Assembly: GCF_900119795.1 (NCBI RefSeq)
Contig: NZ_LT634361.1
Location: 2,170,001-2,234,000, forward strand
Length of the DNA: 64,000 nucleotides
DNA from: Tenacibaculum maritimum NCIMB 2154
GTDB taxonomy: Bacteria; Bacteroidota; Bacteroidia; Flavobacteriales; Flavobacteriaceae
Direction of reading: 5' to 3'
Of the stretch, positions 9,857-19,240 are shown in pieces. The translations under genes were made by a program, and so were the position numbers. A model generated the notes under the pieces. It worked only from the letters and a program-made list of their open reading frames with translations. It was not told the origin of the DNA and ran no database searches. Within the stretch, counting starts at the first letter, position 1, and each line of letters starts with the position of its first letter.

Positions 9857-12127
9857 ATGAAATTCCAAAAAACACCACGGTTCCTTTTTATTTTATTTTT
9901 ATTTATTTTTCAAATTAATTATTCCCAAAGTAACAATTATACTATTGGGGTAGGAATATCAGACATTACTGGCCAAATTGCTGAAAGTGCATTCTTTGGC
10001 TATGGAGATCCTTTCTTCAAAAATGGAGGTATCAGAGACAGACAGTATGCTAGAGCTTATATTGTAAAAGATATTCATCAAAATAGCGTCGTATATGTTT
10101 CTATTGATAAAGGAGCCACTTTTCAATCTGTAAATCTAGCTGTCATTGAAAAACTCCGCGAAGCATATGGTAATTTATACACAGATACTAATGTTGTTAT
10201 AAGTGCCACACACACACACGTTTCTCCAGGAGGATACTCCCATTATGGGTTATACAATACTTCTACAGGCGGTTTTTACAAAACTAACTTTACTATTTTA
10301 GTTGATGGAATTTTTAATGCCATCCAACAAGCACACAATAATTTGGCTCCTGGAAGAATCTATTATAATACAGGATCTTTAACAAACGCTAGTATCAATA
10401 GATCTCTTGTAGCCTATAATTTAAATGCTGATGCTAATGACTACATAAGTATTGATGACCAAATGACCGTGCTAAAATTTATTCAAGGAGACACAGAAGT
10501 TGGTATGATTTCTTGGTTTGCTGTACACCCTACAAATTTATCAAATAGCTATAAATATGCAAGCGGAGATAATAAGGGGCATGCTTCCTTAAAATTCGAA
10601 AGACACAAAGGTGCTTCCTATGGAAAGGGAGCCGCTACCTTTGTTGCTGCTTTTTCAAATAGCAATGCTGGAGATATGTCTCCAAATCTAAATCAACCTC
10701 TTCCTAGTGATCTATACACCAATGCTACAGGGCCTGGCAACAACGAAGAAGAAAGTACTGAAATTATAGGAAACCGTCAGTACTATAAAGCTCTTGATTT
10801 ATACAATAATGCACACATACAATTAATAGGAACTATTAAAGCTGTTTCAAGATATAGTGATTACTCTAATATTCTTGTTTCCCCAAAATTCACCGACGGA
10901 TACTATCAAAGCACTTGCAAGGCCGCGCTGGGCATTTCTTTTAGAGCTGGCGCCGAAGATGGTAGAAGTGGAATTGGTAAAGAGGGGCAAACAAGATCAA
11001 ATCCAACTGCTGGATTCGAAGTTGATAGATGTCATATGGAAAAACCTATAGATCCTCTTTTTTATGTAGGAGCTAATAACAATGATCCTAAAACTCCAAA
11101 GATATTACCTACCAGTATCTTAAAAATAGGACAATTAGGAATATTAGCAGCTCCTGCTGAGTTTACTGTTATGGCAGGAAGAAGAGTTAAAGCTACCGTT
11201 CTTGAAAATAAAAATACAGAAATTCAATATACTGTTTTTGCGGGATATTCAGACGCTTACTCTGGCTATGTTACCACTAGAGAAGAATATGCTTCTCAAC
11301 AATACGAAGGAGCAAGTACACAATTTGGTCCATGGACTTTAGCTGCATACCGGCAAGAATTTGAAAAACTAACCTCCATATTAGCAGATCCAAATGTGAC
11401 ACCTTGGGATACCCCAGCCCCAATACCTCCTAGAAAAAATTACATAGGTAGTGATAAAACTGTTCCTATTCTTTTTGACGATATACCTTGGTTCAAAAGT
11501 TTCGGGAGTATTTTTTCTAATACGAATGACAACTATTCTACTGATGAAATAGCAGAAGTTACTTTTTGGGGAGCTCATCCTAATAACGACCCTAAAACTA
11601 ACAGTACTTATTTTAGAGTGCAAAAAAAAATAGGAGATTCTTGGGTTTCCAAATATGAAGATAGAGATACTAATACTAAATTAATTTGGAACAGAGACGG
11701 GGTTGCTAATTCTAAAATCACTATACAGTTTAAAATTACCTCCGATGTTGAAAGTGGTCACTACAGAATCATCCACCATGGAAAATGGAAAAATGGATGG
11801 AATGGAAAACTGACTCCATATACTGGTATTAGTAATACTTTTTACATCCATCAAAATTTTAATAGAGCTGTACCTACCTCTAAAAATACAATTAATAACA
11901 TTCTTATATACCCAAATCCTACCTCTGGAGCTTTCACTATTATAAACGAAAGGCTATTAACGGGGAATTATAGTATTACAAACGCGATGGGGCAAATAGT
12001 TAAAAAAGGAAAATTATCTTCAAAAAGCCACCATCTGATAAATATGGATGTGCTTCCTGGAATGTATTTTATAAAAACAATATTCCAAAATGGAGAAACA
12101 AATACCATCTCTATCGTAAAAAAATAA
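9857..12127 (+). CDS. Secreted neutral/alkaline ceramidase with T9SS sorting domain
   Basis: Neutral ceramidases hydrolyse the amide bond of ceramide to sphingosine and fatty acid using a Zn2+ site. After a signal peptide the 756-aa protein begins with the family hallmark GVGISDITGQ. It carries the Zn-ligand region ATHTHVSPGGY (about 117-127) and the catalytic-Ser motif NAGDMSPNL, with the Ser at 275, close to Ser274 of the Pseudomonas enzyme. A C-terminal immunoglobulin-like domain of ceramidases precedes a type A T9SS signal (ILIYPNPTSG ... GMYFIKTI). It is thus exported through T9SS, and could act on host sphingolipids or remodel self or prey sphingolipids (inference). It seems to be a single-gene unit. 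Confidence 0.9.
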   Translation: MKFQKTPRFLFILFLFIFQINYSQSNNYTIGVGISDITGQIAESAFFGYGDPFFKNGGIRDRQYARAYIVKDIHQNSVVYVSIDKGATFQSVNLAVIEKLREAYGNLYTDTNVVISATHTHVSPGGYSHYGLYNTSTGGFYKTNFTILVDGIFNAIQQAHNNLAPGRIYYNTGSLTNASINRSLVAYNLNADANDYISIDDQMTVLKFIQGDTEVGMISWFAVHPTNLSNSYKYASGDNKGHASLKFERHKGASYGKGAATFVAAFSNSNAGDMSPNLNQPLPSDLYTNATGPGNNEEESTEIIGNRQYYKALDLYNNAHIQLIGTIKAVSRYSDYSNILVSPKFTDGYYQSTCKAALGISFRAGAEDGRSGIGKEGQTRSNPTAGFEVDRCHMEKPIDPLFYVGANNNDPKTPKILPTSILKIGQLGILAAPAEFTVMAGRRVKATVLENKNTEIQYTVFAGYSDAYSGYVTTREEYASQQYEGASTQFGPWTLAAYRQEFEKLTSILADPNVTPWDTPAPIPPRKNYIGSDKTVPILFDDIPWFKSFGSIFSNTNDNYSTDEIAEVTFWGAHPNNDPKTNSTYFRVQKKIGDSWVSKYEDRDTNTKLIWNRDGVANSKITIQFKITSDVESGHYRIIHHGKWKNGWNGKLTPYTGISNTFYIHQNFNRAVPTSKNTINNILIYPNPTSGAFTIINERLLTGNYSITNAMGQIVKKGKLSSKSHHLINMDVLPGMYFIKTIFQNGETNTISIVKK

Positions 12128-12290
12128 TTTTAACCAATAAAAGTAAAACATTAACATTACCAATAAATTAACAAAAAAAAGAAATACTATTTTACCATCA
12201 GAAACCTATTCAAACTAAAAAAAAGGCAATAAAATACCAATAAAAATCATAAAAACAACCTTTTATATCTAATCTTATAAAAAATCTGTT

Positions 12291-12435
12291 TTTCGGCATA
12301 GTTATTGATTTAACACTACTTTAACATAAAACCAGAACCGTATGAAAAACTATGTATCAAACAGTTTAAAATTGGTGGGATAATTGTTAAAGAAAAGGAA
12401 GAAAGAAAAACTGAAGTATTTTTACTTCAGTTTTT
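12291..12435 (+). ncRNA. Candidate small transcript: sigma-54-like promoter, 13-codon ORF, terminator
   Basis: This sits in a 407-bp gap otherwise without genes (12128-12534). CGGCATAGTTATTGAT at 12294-12309 resembles a -24/-12 (RpoN) promoter with some mismatches. A 13-codon ORF (ATG 12342, stop 12381-12383; MKNYVSNSLKLVG) follows, and then a perfect 12-bp stem terminator (AAAACTGAAGTA ... TACTTCAGTTTT, 12407-12434) with a T-run. The complete promoter-to-terminator layout with nothing else between suggests a small RNA or a micropeptide gene. No family is recognised. Confidence 0.45.
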
Positions 12436-12534
12436 TCTATTTAAACATATAATAGTTTGTTAATTTCTTTGAAAAGAGGCACAAAAAAGCTATTTTCGGT
12501 GCTTATAAACAATTAAAGAATTAAAAACCTAATA

Positions 12535-13911
12535 ATGAAGAGACTACTACTTTTATCCCTAATAGGAGTTGTTATAGTTGCATGTAAAAAAGAACCTGTG
12601 AAAGATTATTTAGTTTTATCAGGTAAAATTGGCAATTTCAAAAAAAGAGACATAACTTTAAAAGGCTTTGGCTTCGAAAAAAAGATTTCTTTTGACAAAA
12701 GTACTAACTCTTTTGTAGATACCTTAAAAATTCCTGATGGCTACTATACTCTTCAAGCAAATAAAAAGCTCGTAAATTTATATTTAACTAAAACTGAGGA
12801 TACTGAAATCTTCTTTGATTACAAAAAAATAGATTTCATTACTTTTAATGGACCTAATGCTAGAATTAACAACTACTTTGTAGAAAAAGCTGATAAATTT
12901 CCTAAGATTATAGGAAATGCAAATAAACTATTCTCTCTAAATGAAGAAGAGTTTCTTAGCAAGATGGAAGCATACAAAGAGGCTCTTACTGAATTAGCTA
13001 TTAGCTCGGAGTTATCTCCTGACTTTCTAAAGAAAGAGGTTAGAAATATTGATTATGAATACATGAGAAATCTTAATAATTATCAAGATTATCATAGACT
13101 ATTATCTAAAGACAAAGAATTTGTTGTTTCAAAAAACTTTCCTACTGTAATAAACGACTTAAGCTTTGACAATGGAGATGATTATAAGAATTCTTTTTCT
13201 TATCGTAAAATATTAGCAGAACAGCTAAAGAAAATTACTACTAAAAAAAATGGGGAAGATGGTGATTATGATTTAACTTACTTAGAAACCGTTCAAACAG
13301 AAGTAAATGATTCTTTGGTTAAAAATGATTTATTATTTAATAGTGCTAAAACAAGTATTACCTACACAACCCATCTAAAAGAATTCTACAAAAAATTCAT
13401 GGCATACTCTTCTAACAAAGCACACAAAGATGAAATTACGAATATCTTCCATTTGTTAGAATTAACTTCAAAAGGAAAACCTTCTCCTAAATTTGTAAAC
13501 TACGAAAATTATAATGGAGGCACCACTTCTTTAGATGATCTGATTGGGCATGGCAAATACCTATATATAGATGTTTGGGCCACTTGGTGTGGTTTTTGTA
13601 AAAGAGAAATCCCTTTGCTTAAAAGATTGGAGCAACAATATGTAGGAAAGAATATCGAATTTGTTAGTATTAGTGTTGATTCAAAAAATGCTTATGATAA
13701 ATGGAGAACTACTATTGAAGAAAAAGAAATGTCTGGAGTTCAATTATTTGCCGATAAGTCCTTTGCTTCTGATTTTATTAAGAAATATTCTATAAAAGGA
13801 CTTCCGAGATTTATATTAATAGATCCTGAAGGAAAAATTATCAGTCCTAATGCACCAAGACCTTCTGAAGGAGAAAAGTTAATTAAAACACTGGATGAAT
13901 TAGGAATTTAA
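12535..13911 (+). CDS. TlpA-like thioredoxin-domain lipoprotein
   Basis: The lipobox Cys at about residue 17 (IVACKKE) marks a lipoprotein. A roughly 320-aa N-terminal region of unknown fold precedes a thioredoxin/TlpA/ResA domain (about 325-458) with the redox motif WATWCGFCKREIP and a cis-Pro loop (KGLPRFILI). It faces the periplasm and probably reduces or exchanges disulfides of envelope proteins. Large N-terminal extensions of this kind are common in Bacteroidota DUF4369/AhpC-TSA proteins, and the early 'LSGKIGNFKKRDITLKG' stretch resembles a DUF4369-type beta region. Its partner is unknown. Confidence 0.85.
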   Translation: MKRLLLLSLIGVVIVACKKEPVKDYLVLSGKIGNFKKRDITLKGFGFEKKISFDKSTNSFVDTLKIPDGYYTLQANKKLVNLYLTKTEDTEIFFDYKKIDFITFNGPNARINNYFVEKADKFPKIIGNANKLFSLNEEEFLSKMEAYKEALTELAISSELSPDFLKKEVRNIDYEYMRNLNNYQDYHRLLSKDKEFVVSKNFPTVINDLSFDNGDDYKNSFSYRKILAEQLKKITTKKNGEDGDYDLTYLETVQTEVNDSLVKNDLLFNSAKTSITYTTHLKEFYKKFMAYSSNKAHKDEITNIFHLLELTSKGKPSPKFVNYENYNGGTTSLDDLIGHGKYLYIDVWATWCGFCKREIPLLKRLEQQYVGKNIEFVSISVDSKNAYDKWRTTIEEKEMSGVQLFADKSFASDFIKKYSIKGLPRFILIDPEGKIISPNAPRPSEGEKLIKTLDELGI

Positions 13912-13924
13912 TAAAATAACAAAC

Positions 13925-13956
13925 AAAAAAAGCCGCTGATTAGCGGCTTTTTTGTT
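13925..13956. terminator. Bidirectional intrinsic terminator
   Basis: AAAAAAGCCGCTGATTAGCGGCTTTTTT: a GC-rich stem with an A-run on the left and a T-run on the right, between convergent genes. It can serve both. Confidence 0.9.
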
Positions 13957-14772
13957 TTAAAACCTATTATCTCCATCCAAAATATTCCCCAAACCGCCCA
14001 AAATACTGCCTTCTCCTCTATCTCCTGAATTGTTGGGAGCCATTGCCAAAACCCTACCTGCTAATCTACTAAATGGAAGCGATTGAATATACACTGTACC
14101 AGGGCCTTTTAAGGTAGCAAAAAACAGCCCTTCTCCTCCAAAAATTGTATTTTTAATTCCTCCTACAAACTCAATATCATACTCAATATCATAAGTAAAC
14201 CCTACAATACAACCCGTATCTACTTTTAATACCTCCCCTGAAGACAATACCTTTTTTGCCATAGTTCCTCCTGCATGAATAAATCCTAGACCATCTCCCT
14301 CCATCTTCTGCATAATAAATCCTTCTCCTCCAAAAAGACCTCTTCCTATTTTTTTGGAAAACTCAATCCCTATAGAAACTCCTTTCGCTGCACATAAAAA
14401 TGCATCTTTCTGACAAATAAACTTTCCATTAAACGCCGTTAGATCAATTGGTATTATCTTACCGGGATAAGGAGATGCAAATGAAATCTGCTTTTTACCA
14501 TGACCATTATTAGTAAAAACAGTCATAAATAAACTCTCTCCTGTCAGAATTCTTTTTCCTGCTGAAAAAATTTTACCCAATAATCCTTTTTCTTGATTAG
14601 ATCCATCACCAAATATCGTATTCATTCCTATTTCATCATCCATCATCATAAAGCTACCTGACTCTGCTACAACCCCTTCTCTTGGATCTAACTCTATCTC
14701 AACATACTGCATCTCTTCTCCGTAAATGCGATAATCTATTTCATGTGCATTCATATTTTTTATTTTAATCAT
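13957..14772 (-). CDS. TIGR00266 / AIM24 family protein
   Basis: The 271-aa glycine-rich protein matches the TIGR00266/AIM24 family: an N-terminal Y.I.G.EMQYVEIELDP segment, EGVVAESGSFMMMDD, GLFGGEGFI and the C-terminal GRGEGS-like tail (here GDRGEGSILGGLGNIL). The family forms a beta-rich trimer of unknown function; the mitochondrial homologue AIM24 is linked to inner-membrane organisation. Cytoplasmic or membrane-peripheral, with no signal peptide. The likelier start is the Met seven codons in (MNAHEIDYRI). Confidence 0.85.
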   Translation of the reverse strand: MIKIKNMNAHEIDYRIYGEEMQYVEIELDPREGVVAESGSFMMMDDEIGMNTIFGDGSNQEKGLLGKIFSAGKRILTGESLFMTVFTNNGHGKKQISFASPYPGKIIPIDLTAFNGKFICQKDAFLCAAKGVSIGIEFSKKIGRGLFGGEGFIMQKMEGDGLGFIHAGGTMAKKVLSSGEVLKVDTGCIVGFTYDIEYDIEFVGGIKNTIFGGEGLFFATLKGPGTVYIQSLPFSRLAGRVLAMAPNNSGDRGEGSILGGLGNILDGDNRF

Positions 14773-14831
14773 TTTTTACAAAATATAAGAAGTCAACCCC
14801 TACAATTTGTTACATGTTTTTGTGCTAAAAA

Positions 14832-15287
14832 TCATTCTTTTAACTTAATACTCCACTCGAACTCAAATTTAGAAACAGAAATTCCTTCATTATTAACCCC
14901 AACTGATTTCATTACTACAACTTGTCCTTCTCTTGTTTCAATAGACTTATGTATCGCTTTTCTAATCAATTCACCATCTTTACAAACAAAAGTAATTTTT
15001 CCAGTAGCTTTTTTAGTAAAGGTCGCATTCATATTAGTAACTAACATAGATATTTTTTTTCCCGAATTATCTATCTCTTTCATTACCAAAGCTCCTGTAG
15101 CCAATTCAGCTGCCATTCCTTGAATTGCCCAAAATAGCGATTTAAAAGGGTTTTGGTTTACCCATCTATGTTTAACAGTTACACTACATTCACAATCATT
15201 AATATGCTTAACTCTGACCCCTGTAAAATATGCAGCAGGCAATTTTAGCATCGTAAAAGCATTAATTTTTCTAGGTGTTAATTTCAT
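14832..15287 (-). CDS. DUF4442 domain hotdog-fold protein
   Basis: The 151-aa protein matches the DUF4442 / PaaI-like thioesterase family: a short N-terminus, a KHRWVNQNPFKSLFWAIQGMAAELATGALV helix region typical of the hotdog fold, and a final beta-strand series. Enzyme activity is unproven for this family and no substrate can be inferred. It lies 59 bp upstream of the AIM24-like gene on the same strand, so co-transcription is plausible. Confidence 0.8.
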   Translation of the reverse strand: MKLTPRKINAFTMLKLPAAYFTGVRVKHINDCECSVTVKHRWVNQNPFKSLFWAIQGMAAELATGALVMKEIDNSGKKISMLVTNMNATFTKKATGKITFVCKDGELIRKAIHKSIETREGQVVVMKSVGVNNEGISVSKFEFEWSIKLKE

Positions 15288-15428
15288 TCATTCTTTTTAA
15301 ATGTTCCAAAAACAAAGTTATTTTCAGAAAAAGTGTTAAATTTTAATTTGCTTCACAATGTATGAAAAATATCTAACCTCGTTGTATATACTATAAAAAC
15401 AATATTTTTTTTATAAAAACAGTACTAT

Positions 15429-15463
15429 GTATTGCATAATACCTTTTAAAAACTATATATTTG
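15429..15463 (+). promoter_or_regulatory. Probable promoter and operator dyad of the PadR operon
   Basis: TATATTTG (15456-15463) matches the Bacteroidota -7 box TAnnTTTG, with TTG at 15432-15434 near the -33 position (21-nt spacing). The dyad GTATTGCATAATAC (15429-15442) overlaps the -33 element. That is a logical place for an autoregulating PadR protein to bind (inference). Confidence 0.5.
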
Positions 15464-15495
15464 CATAAAAAAGTATTATACAATAATCTTAAGTC

Positions 15496-15813
15496 ATGAA
15501 AAATAATAGCGATCATATCAATACTTCTGTAATAGATCTAGCAGGGCTCTCAAGATACTTACTTTCTATAAGAAGTATCATTATCACTTTAGTAGTATGG
15601 CAGGTATTAAAAAAAAGAAGCATTTTTCTGGACGGTCATGAAAAAGAGGTCTTAAATTTTAACATGAGTCTCGCTTTATATATCTTTTTACTTAATATTT
15701 CTTTTATCCCTCTATGTTTCACTTCTTTCTTTAGTACATTTCAAGGTTTACAGCAAACGAATAAAGAAGAAAAATATCATTCCTCTCTTACCACCATTAA
15801 TCTTATAAAATAA
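15496..15813 (+). CDS. DUF4870-like small membrane protein
   Basis: The 105-aa protein has two hydrophobic segments and the DUF4870 layout: a first helix, a short 'DGHEKEVLNFNMSLALYI' segment (family consensus has DEHGKEALNFQ), then a second helix and a charged tail. Function is unknown. It is the first gene of a PadR-PspC-head GIN cluster, an arrangement I know from other flavobacteria, and sits only 9 bp before the PadR gene. The N-terminus is somewhat divergent from the family. Confidence 0.7.
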   Translation: MKNNSDHINTSVIDLAGLSRYLLSIRSIIITLVVWQVLKKRSIFLDGHEKEVLNFNMSLALYIFLLNISFIPLCFTSFFSTFQGLQQTNKEEKYHSSLTTINLIK

Positions 15814-15822
15814 ACACCATAT

Positions 15823-16161
15823 ATGAAGATAGAAAATACCAAAGCACAAATGCGAAAAGGTGTACTAGAATATTGCATTTTATCTATCCTACAAAATGGA
15901 GATGCTTATACTTCTGAAATATTAACTACACTTAAAAGCGCAGAGATGATTGTTGTTGAAGGAACTATTTATCCATTATTAACACGCTTAAAAAATGCAG
16001 GACTCTTGACTTATAGATGGGAAGAATCAACCGCTGGTCCTCCAAGAAAGTATTACGTCTTAACAGAAAATGGAAAAATGTTTCTTAAAGAACTTGACAA
16101 AACATGGGGAAACCTAGTGAATGCAGTTAACTTAATTACAAGCACAAAATCAACTAAATAA
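15823..16161 (+). CDS. PadR family transcriptional regulator
   Basis: The 112-aa winged-helix protein has the PadR core: MRKGVLEYCILSILQNGDAYTSEIL, EGTIYPLLTRLKNAGLL and the wing GPPRKYYVLTENGK. PadR proteins are usually autorepressors that respond to ligands or envelope stress. Its stop overlaps the start of the PspC gene (TAATG), so the two are translationally coupled. It probably controls this four-gene operon. Confidence 0.92.
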   Translation: MKIENTKAQMRKGVLEYCILSILQNGDAYTSEILTTLKSAEMIVVEGTIYPLLTRLKNAGLLTYRWEESTAGPPRKYYVLTENGKMFLKELDKTWGNLVNAVNLITSTKSTK

Positions 16162-17849
16162 TGAATAAAACAATTAATATAAACCTCGGAGGGTTCTTCT
16201 TTCATATAGATGAAACAGCCTATCAAAAACTAAAGCGTTATCTAGATGCTATTGCCTTATCCCTTAGTAACGATCCACAAGGAAAGGACGAAATCATTGC
16301 CGATATAGAAGCACGAATTAGTGAGCTACTACTAGAACGAATTACAGATGCTAGACAAGTTGTTAATAATACTGATATTGATGATATCATTACAATCATG
16401 GGGCAACCTGAAGATTATACGGATACCGAAGATGCTTTTACGGATTCCTCTTCTTCTAAAAGGAAAACAAACGTTAGAAAATTATTTAGAGATGGTAACG
16501 ACAAGTTTTTGGGTGGGGTAGCCTCTGGACTTTCTCATTACTTTAATATTGATGTTATTTGGGTTCGTATTGCTTTTATTGCATTGACTTTTGGCTTTGG
16601 TTTTTCTCCTCTTGTGTATATCATGTTATGGATATTACTTCCTGAAGCAAAAACTACTTCTGAAAAGTTGCAAATGGAAGGAGAAGATGTAAATATTGAT
16701 AATATCGAAAAGAAAATACGTGACGAATTTAACTATTTTTCTTCAAAAATTAAGGATGGAGCAAGTGAACTAGGTGATAAATTTTCTAGTGCAGATTATG
16801 AAAAGTTACGGAATCAAACAAAATCAGGGCTTCATGATTTTTTAAATACCTTGGGAAAAATAACTACTGCCATCTTCAGCATTTTTGGTAAATTCATAGG
16901 CGTATTGCTGATGCTTGTAGCTGCTATTGTTTTACTTTCATTAATTATCGGTGGTTTTTCAATAGGGAGTCTTGAATTCATCAATATAGGAAATAACATC
17001 ACCTACTACCCCGCTTTCTTCTATGATTCTATTCTTCCTAAATGGATACTCATTTTATTGTTCTTAATTGTCATAGGAATTCCTTTCTTAATTTTATTTA
17101 TTCTAGGATTGCGAATTATATCAAGTAGTATCAATAAACTTACTAAAACAACTTCTTTAACTTTATTAGGAGTTTGGATTTTAGCTGTTTTCGGACTAAC
17201 ATTTACTGGAATTGAATATGGTACTACAAAGGCATATGATGGTCTTAAAGTTACAAAAAGTAATCTTCCTTTTAACTCAAAAGATACCATACATCTAAAA
17301 GTGGTAAATAATGATGAATTATACTATAGACACAATTTCAGAAGAAGAAAAAGCCATCACATAGTAGATTTTAATGGCAAAGAAAAATCATATTGCAATA
17401 ATGTAAAAATAGATGTTCAAGAAAGTGACATCAATATTCCTTTTATAGAAGTAAAAAAACACTCCGAAGGTAAAAATCGTAGAGAAGCAAATGAATATGC
17501 CAAAGAAATCCTTTATCAATTCAATACAACTAATAACGAAATTATACTAAACGGATATTTTTTAAGCTCCCCCAACAATCTCTATAAAGATGAAAGTGTT
17601 CTCGTTACTATTTATATTCCTAAGGGTACAACTATATTTTTCACCCATTCTTCCAAACATTTTCTATATCAAATAGATAATACCGAAAATATCTATGACA
17701 AAGATATGATTAATCATTATTTTAAAATGGGGTCTAAAGGATTTTACTGCACTGATTGCTATGCATACGAAACCTATATAGAAGAGAAAAAAAATAATAA
17801 ACCACCCCAATTAAAAGCCAACGATAATCGTGCACAAATTGAATTTTAA
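16161..17849 (+). CDS. PspC domain membrane protein
   Basis: The N-terminal ~100 aa form a soluble region common in flavobacterial PspC proteins (INLGGFFFHIDETAYQKLKRYL ... IMGQPEDY). A PspC domain follows at about 108-172 (KLFRDGNDKFLGGVASGLSHYF ... LPEA), then transmembrane helices at about 240-350 and a C-terminal, probably extracytoplasmic, domain. PspC domains sit in the inner membrane and belong to the phage-shock response. At 562 aa it is much longer than E. coli PspC. Its tight coupling to PadR and to a head-GIN lipoprotein suggests envelope stress sensing (inference). Confidence 0.85.
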   Translation: MNKTININLGGFFFHIDETAYQKLKRYLDAIALSLSNDPQGKDEIIADIEARISELLLERITDARQVVNNTDIDDIITIMGQPEDYTDTEDAFTDSSSSKRKTNVRKLFRDGNDKFLGGVASGLSHYFNIDVIWVRIAFIALTFGFGFSPLVYIMLWILLPEAKTTSEKLQMEGEDVNIDNIEKKIRDEFNYFSSKIKDGASELGDKFSSADYEKLRNQTKSGLHDFLNTLGKITTAIFSIFGKFIGVLLMLVAAIVLLSLIIGGFSIGSLEFINIGNNITYYPAFFYDSILPKWILILLFLIVIGIPFLILFILGLRIISSSINKLTKTTSLTLLGVWILAVFGLTFTGIEYGTTKAYDGLKVTKSNLPFNSKDTIHLKVVNNDELYYRHNFRRRKSHHIVDFNGKEKSYCNNVKIDVQESDINIPFIEVKKHSEGKNRREANEYAKEILYQFNTTNNEIILNGYFLSSPNNLYKDESVLVTIYIPKGTTIFFTHSSKHFLYQIDNTENIYDKDMINHYFKMGSKGFYCTDCYAYETYIEEKKNNKPPQLKANDNRAQIEF

Positions 17850-17871
17850 AAACTCATAAAATATTATAACT

Positions 17872-18594
17872 ATGAAAAATATTTCTAAAACACTTATACT
17901 CTTGATACTAGCTACCACATTATCTTCATGTCTCTTTAATAACATTAAAGGGATATCAGGTAATAGAAATGTAATCGAGCAACAACGAGAAGTAAAAGGA
18001 AACTATTCTAGCATTGCTATTAGTAATGGTTTAAATGTGTATATCACCCAAGGAAAAGAGAGCAACATAAGAATAGAAGCAGACGAAAACCTACACAACG
18101 TCATAAAAACAGAAATCCAAAATAAAGTCTTAAAGATTTATGCTGAAAAAAACATAAAAAGTGCTAAATCTAAAGATATTTATATTAGCACCCCTTCTAT
18201 AAAAAGCATTACCAGCAGTAGCGGAAGTTATGTAATTACTGAAAATACATTAACTGCCAATACCTTTACTATACAAACTAGCAGTGGTTCTTATGTGAAA
18301 CTTCGAGTAAAAACAAATATTCTTTCATCTAGTTCTTCAAGCGGTTCTAATTTAAATATTATAGGAGAAACCGACCAATATACTGGAAATGCTAGTAGTG
18401 GAAGCACTACAAATGCTTATGATTTAACAAGTAAAGTAGCTATCATAAAAACTAGCAGCGGAGCTAGTATTCAAGTTTTCACTACAAATGAAATCAATGC
18501 AAAAGCTAGCAGCGGAGCTAGTGTAAGCTATAAAGGAAACCCTAAAAGGGTATTTAAAAAATCTTCTTCTGGAGGAAACATTCACGCTTATTAA
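17872..18594 (+). CDS. Head GIN domain (DUF2807) lipoprotein
   Basis: The signal peptide ends in a lipobox (TTLSSCLFNN, Cys at about 20). The rest is a right-handed beta-helix-like head GIN domain: repeated S-S-G-S turns (SSSGSYVITE, TSSGSYVKL, SSSSSGSNL, ASSGSTTNA, KASSGASVS). Function is unknown; it may be an adhesin or a scaffold on the envelope. It is the last clear member of the PadR-PspC operon, 22 bp behind the PspC gene. Confidence 0.87.
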   Translation: MKNISKTLILLILATTLSSCLFNNIKGISGNRNVIEQQREVKGNYSSIAISNGLNVYITQGKESNIRIEADENLHNVIKTEIQNKVLKIYAEKNIKSAKSKDIYISTPSIKSITSSSGSYVITENTLTANTFTIQTSSGSYVKLRVKTNILSSSSSSGSNLNIIGETDQYTGNASSGSTTNAYDLTSKVAIIKTSSGASIQVFTTNEINAKASSGASVSYKGNPKRVFKKSSSGGNIHAY

Positions 18595-18617
18595 ACATCT
18601 CAAAAAAAATCAAAAAA

Positions 18618-18713
18618 ATGACAAAAGAAATGATATATCTATTTTCCACCATTTTAATAAAACTTGTTATTCTCATTTTTACCTTATTACTTTCCTGGAT
18701 CGTGAATATATAA
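18618..18713 (+). CDS. Possible 31-aa single-pass membrane peptide
   Basis: A short ORF starts 23 bp after the head-GIN stop and encodes MTKEMIYLFS followed by about 20 hydrophobic residues ending in LLLSWIVNI. It could be a small membrane protein of the stress operon, but a hydrophobic 31-codon ORF can arise by chance in AT-rich DNA. No family is recognised. Confidence 0.3.
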   Translation: MTKEMIYLFSTILIKLVILIFTLLLSWIVNI

Positions 18714-19240
18714 TGAAGTGGTTTAAATTTTTTTTGATGCCTGCAAAGTTGTATTATTTCACCCTAATTTTAGCTTTTTTTCACAACGTAGCGAAGGCTA
18801 TGTTACTCAAAAAAGACGTTTTAGGGCAAAAAAACCTAAATTTTCGCTTCAAAACAAAAAGTTTAAATCACTTCAAAAATACCAATAATAGCTTTCATTT
18901 GGTAAATAATAATATGGATGTAGTTGGCATCATAAACCTAATTACACACTAATACTTGGTTTTATTAGTTTACTTAAAAAGGTCGCTTTATGCGGCCTTT
19001 ACTTTTTAATATCCGTTCTATACTTTCTAACAACAATTTTATATTACGAATTCTTCTATTTAGGAATTAAAATTACCGAAACAAAACTAACATTTTAACA
19101 AAATTCTTAAATTGGCATCACATCAACTTGTAAATATCTTTATCATCAAAGATCTCCACCCCTTAAAATAATATACATATTGGTTTTAATATATTTTCAA
19201 TTAAATTAGCATTTTTATAACCTTTATGCCTTAATAAAAC
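18714..19240. other. Intergenic stretch without a convincing gene
   Basis: A 79-codon ORF (18713-18952) is present but has low-complexity composition and no recognisable domain. The stretch contains near-repeats (CCTAATTTTAGC and CCTAAATTTTCGC) and two GTTTAAAT copies at 18721 and about 18862. A hairpin (AAAGGTCGC ... GCGGCCTTT, 18977-19001) may terminate the PadR operon. I cannot assign a role to the rest. Confidence 0.4.

Noticed and set aside
18713..18952. 79-codon ORF after the head-GIN operon
   Set aside because: No domain, Lys/Asn/Phe-rich composition typical of noncoding AT-rich DNA.
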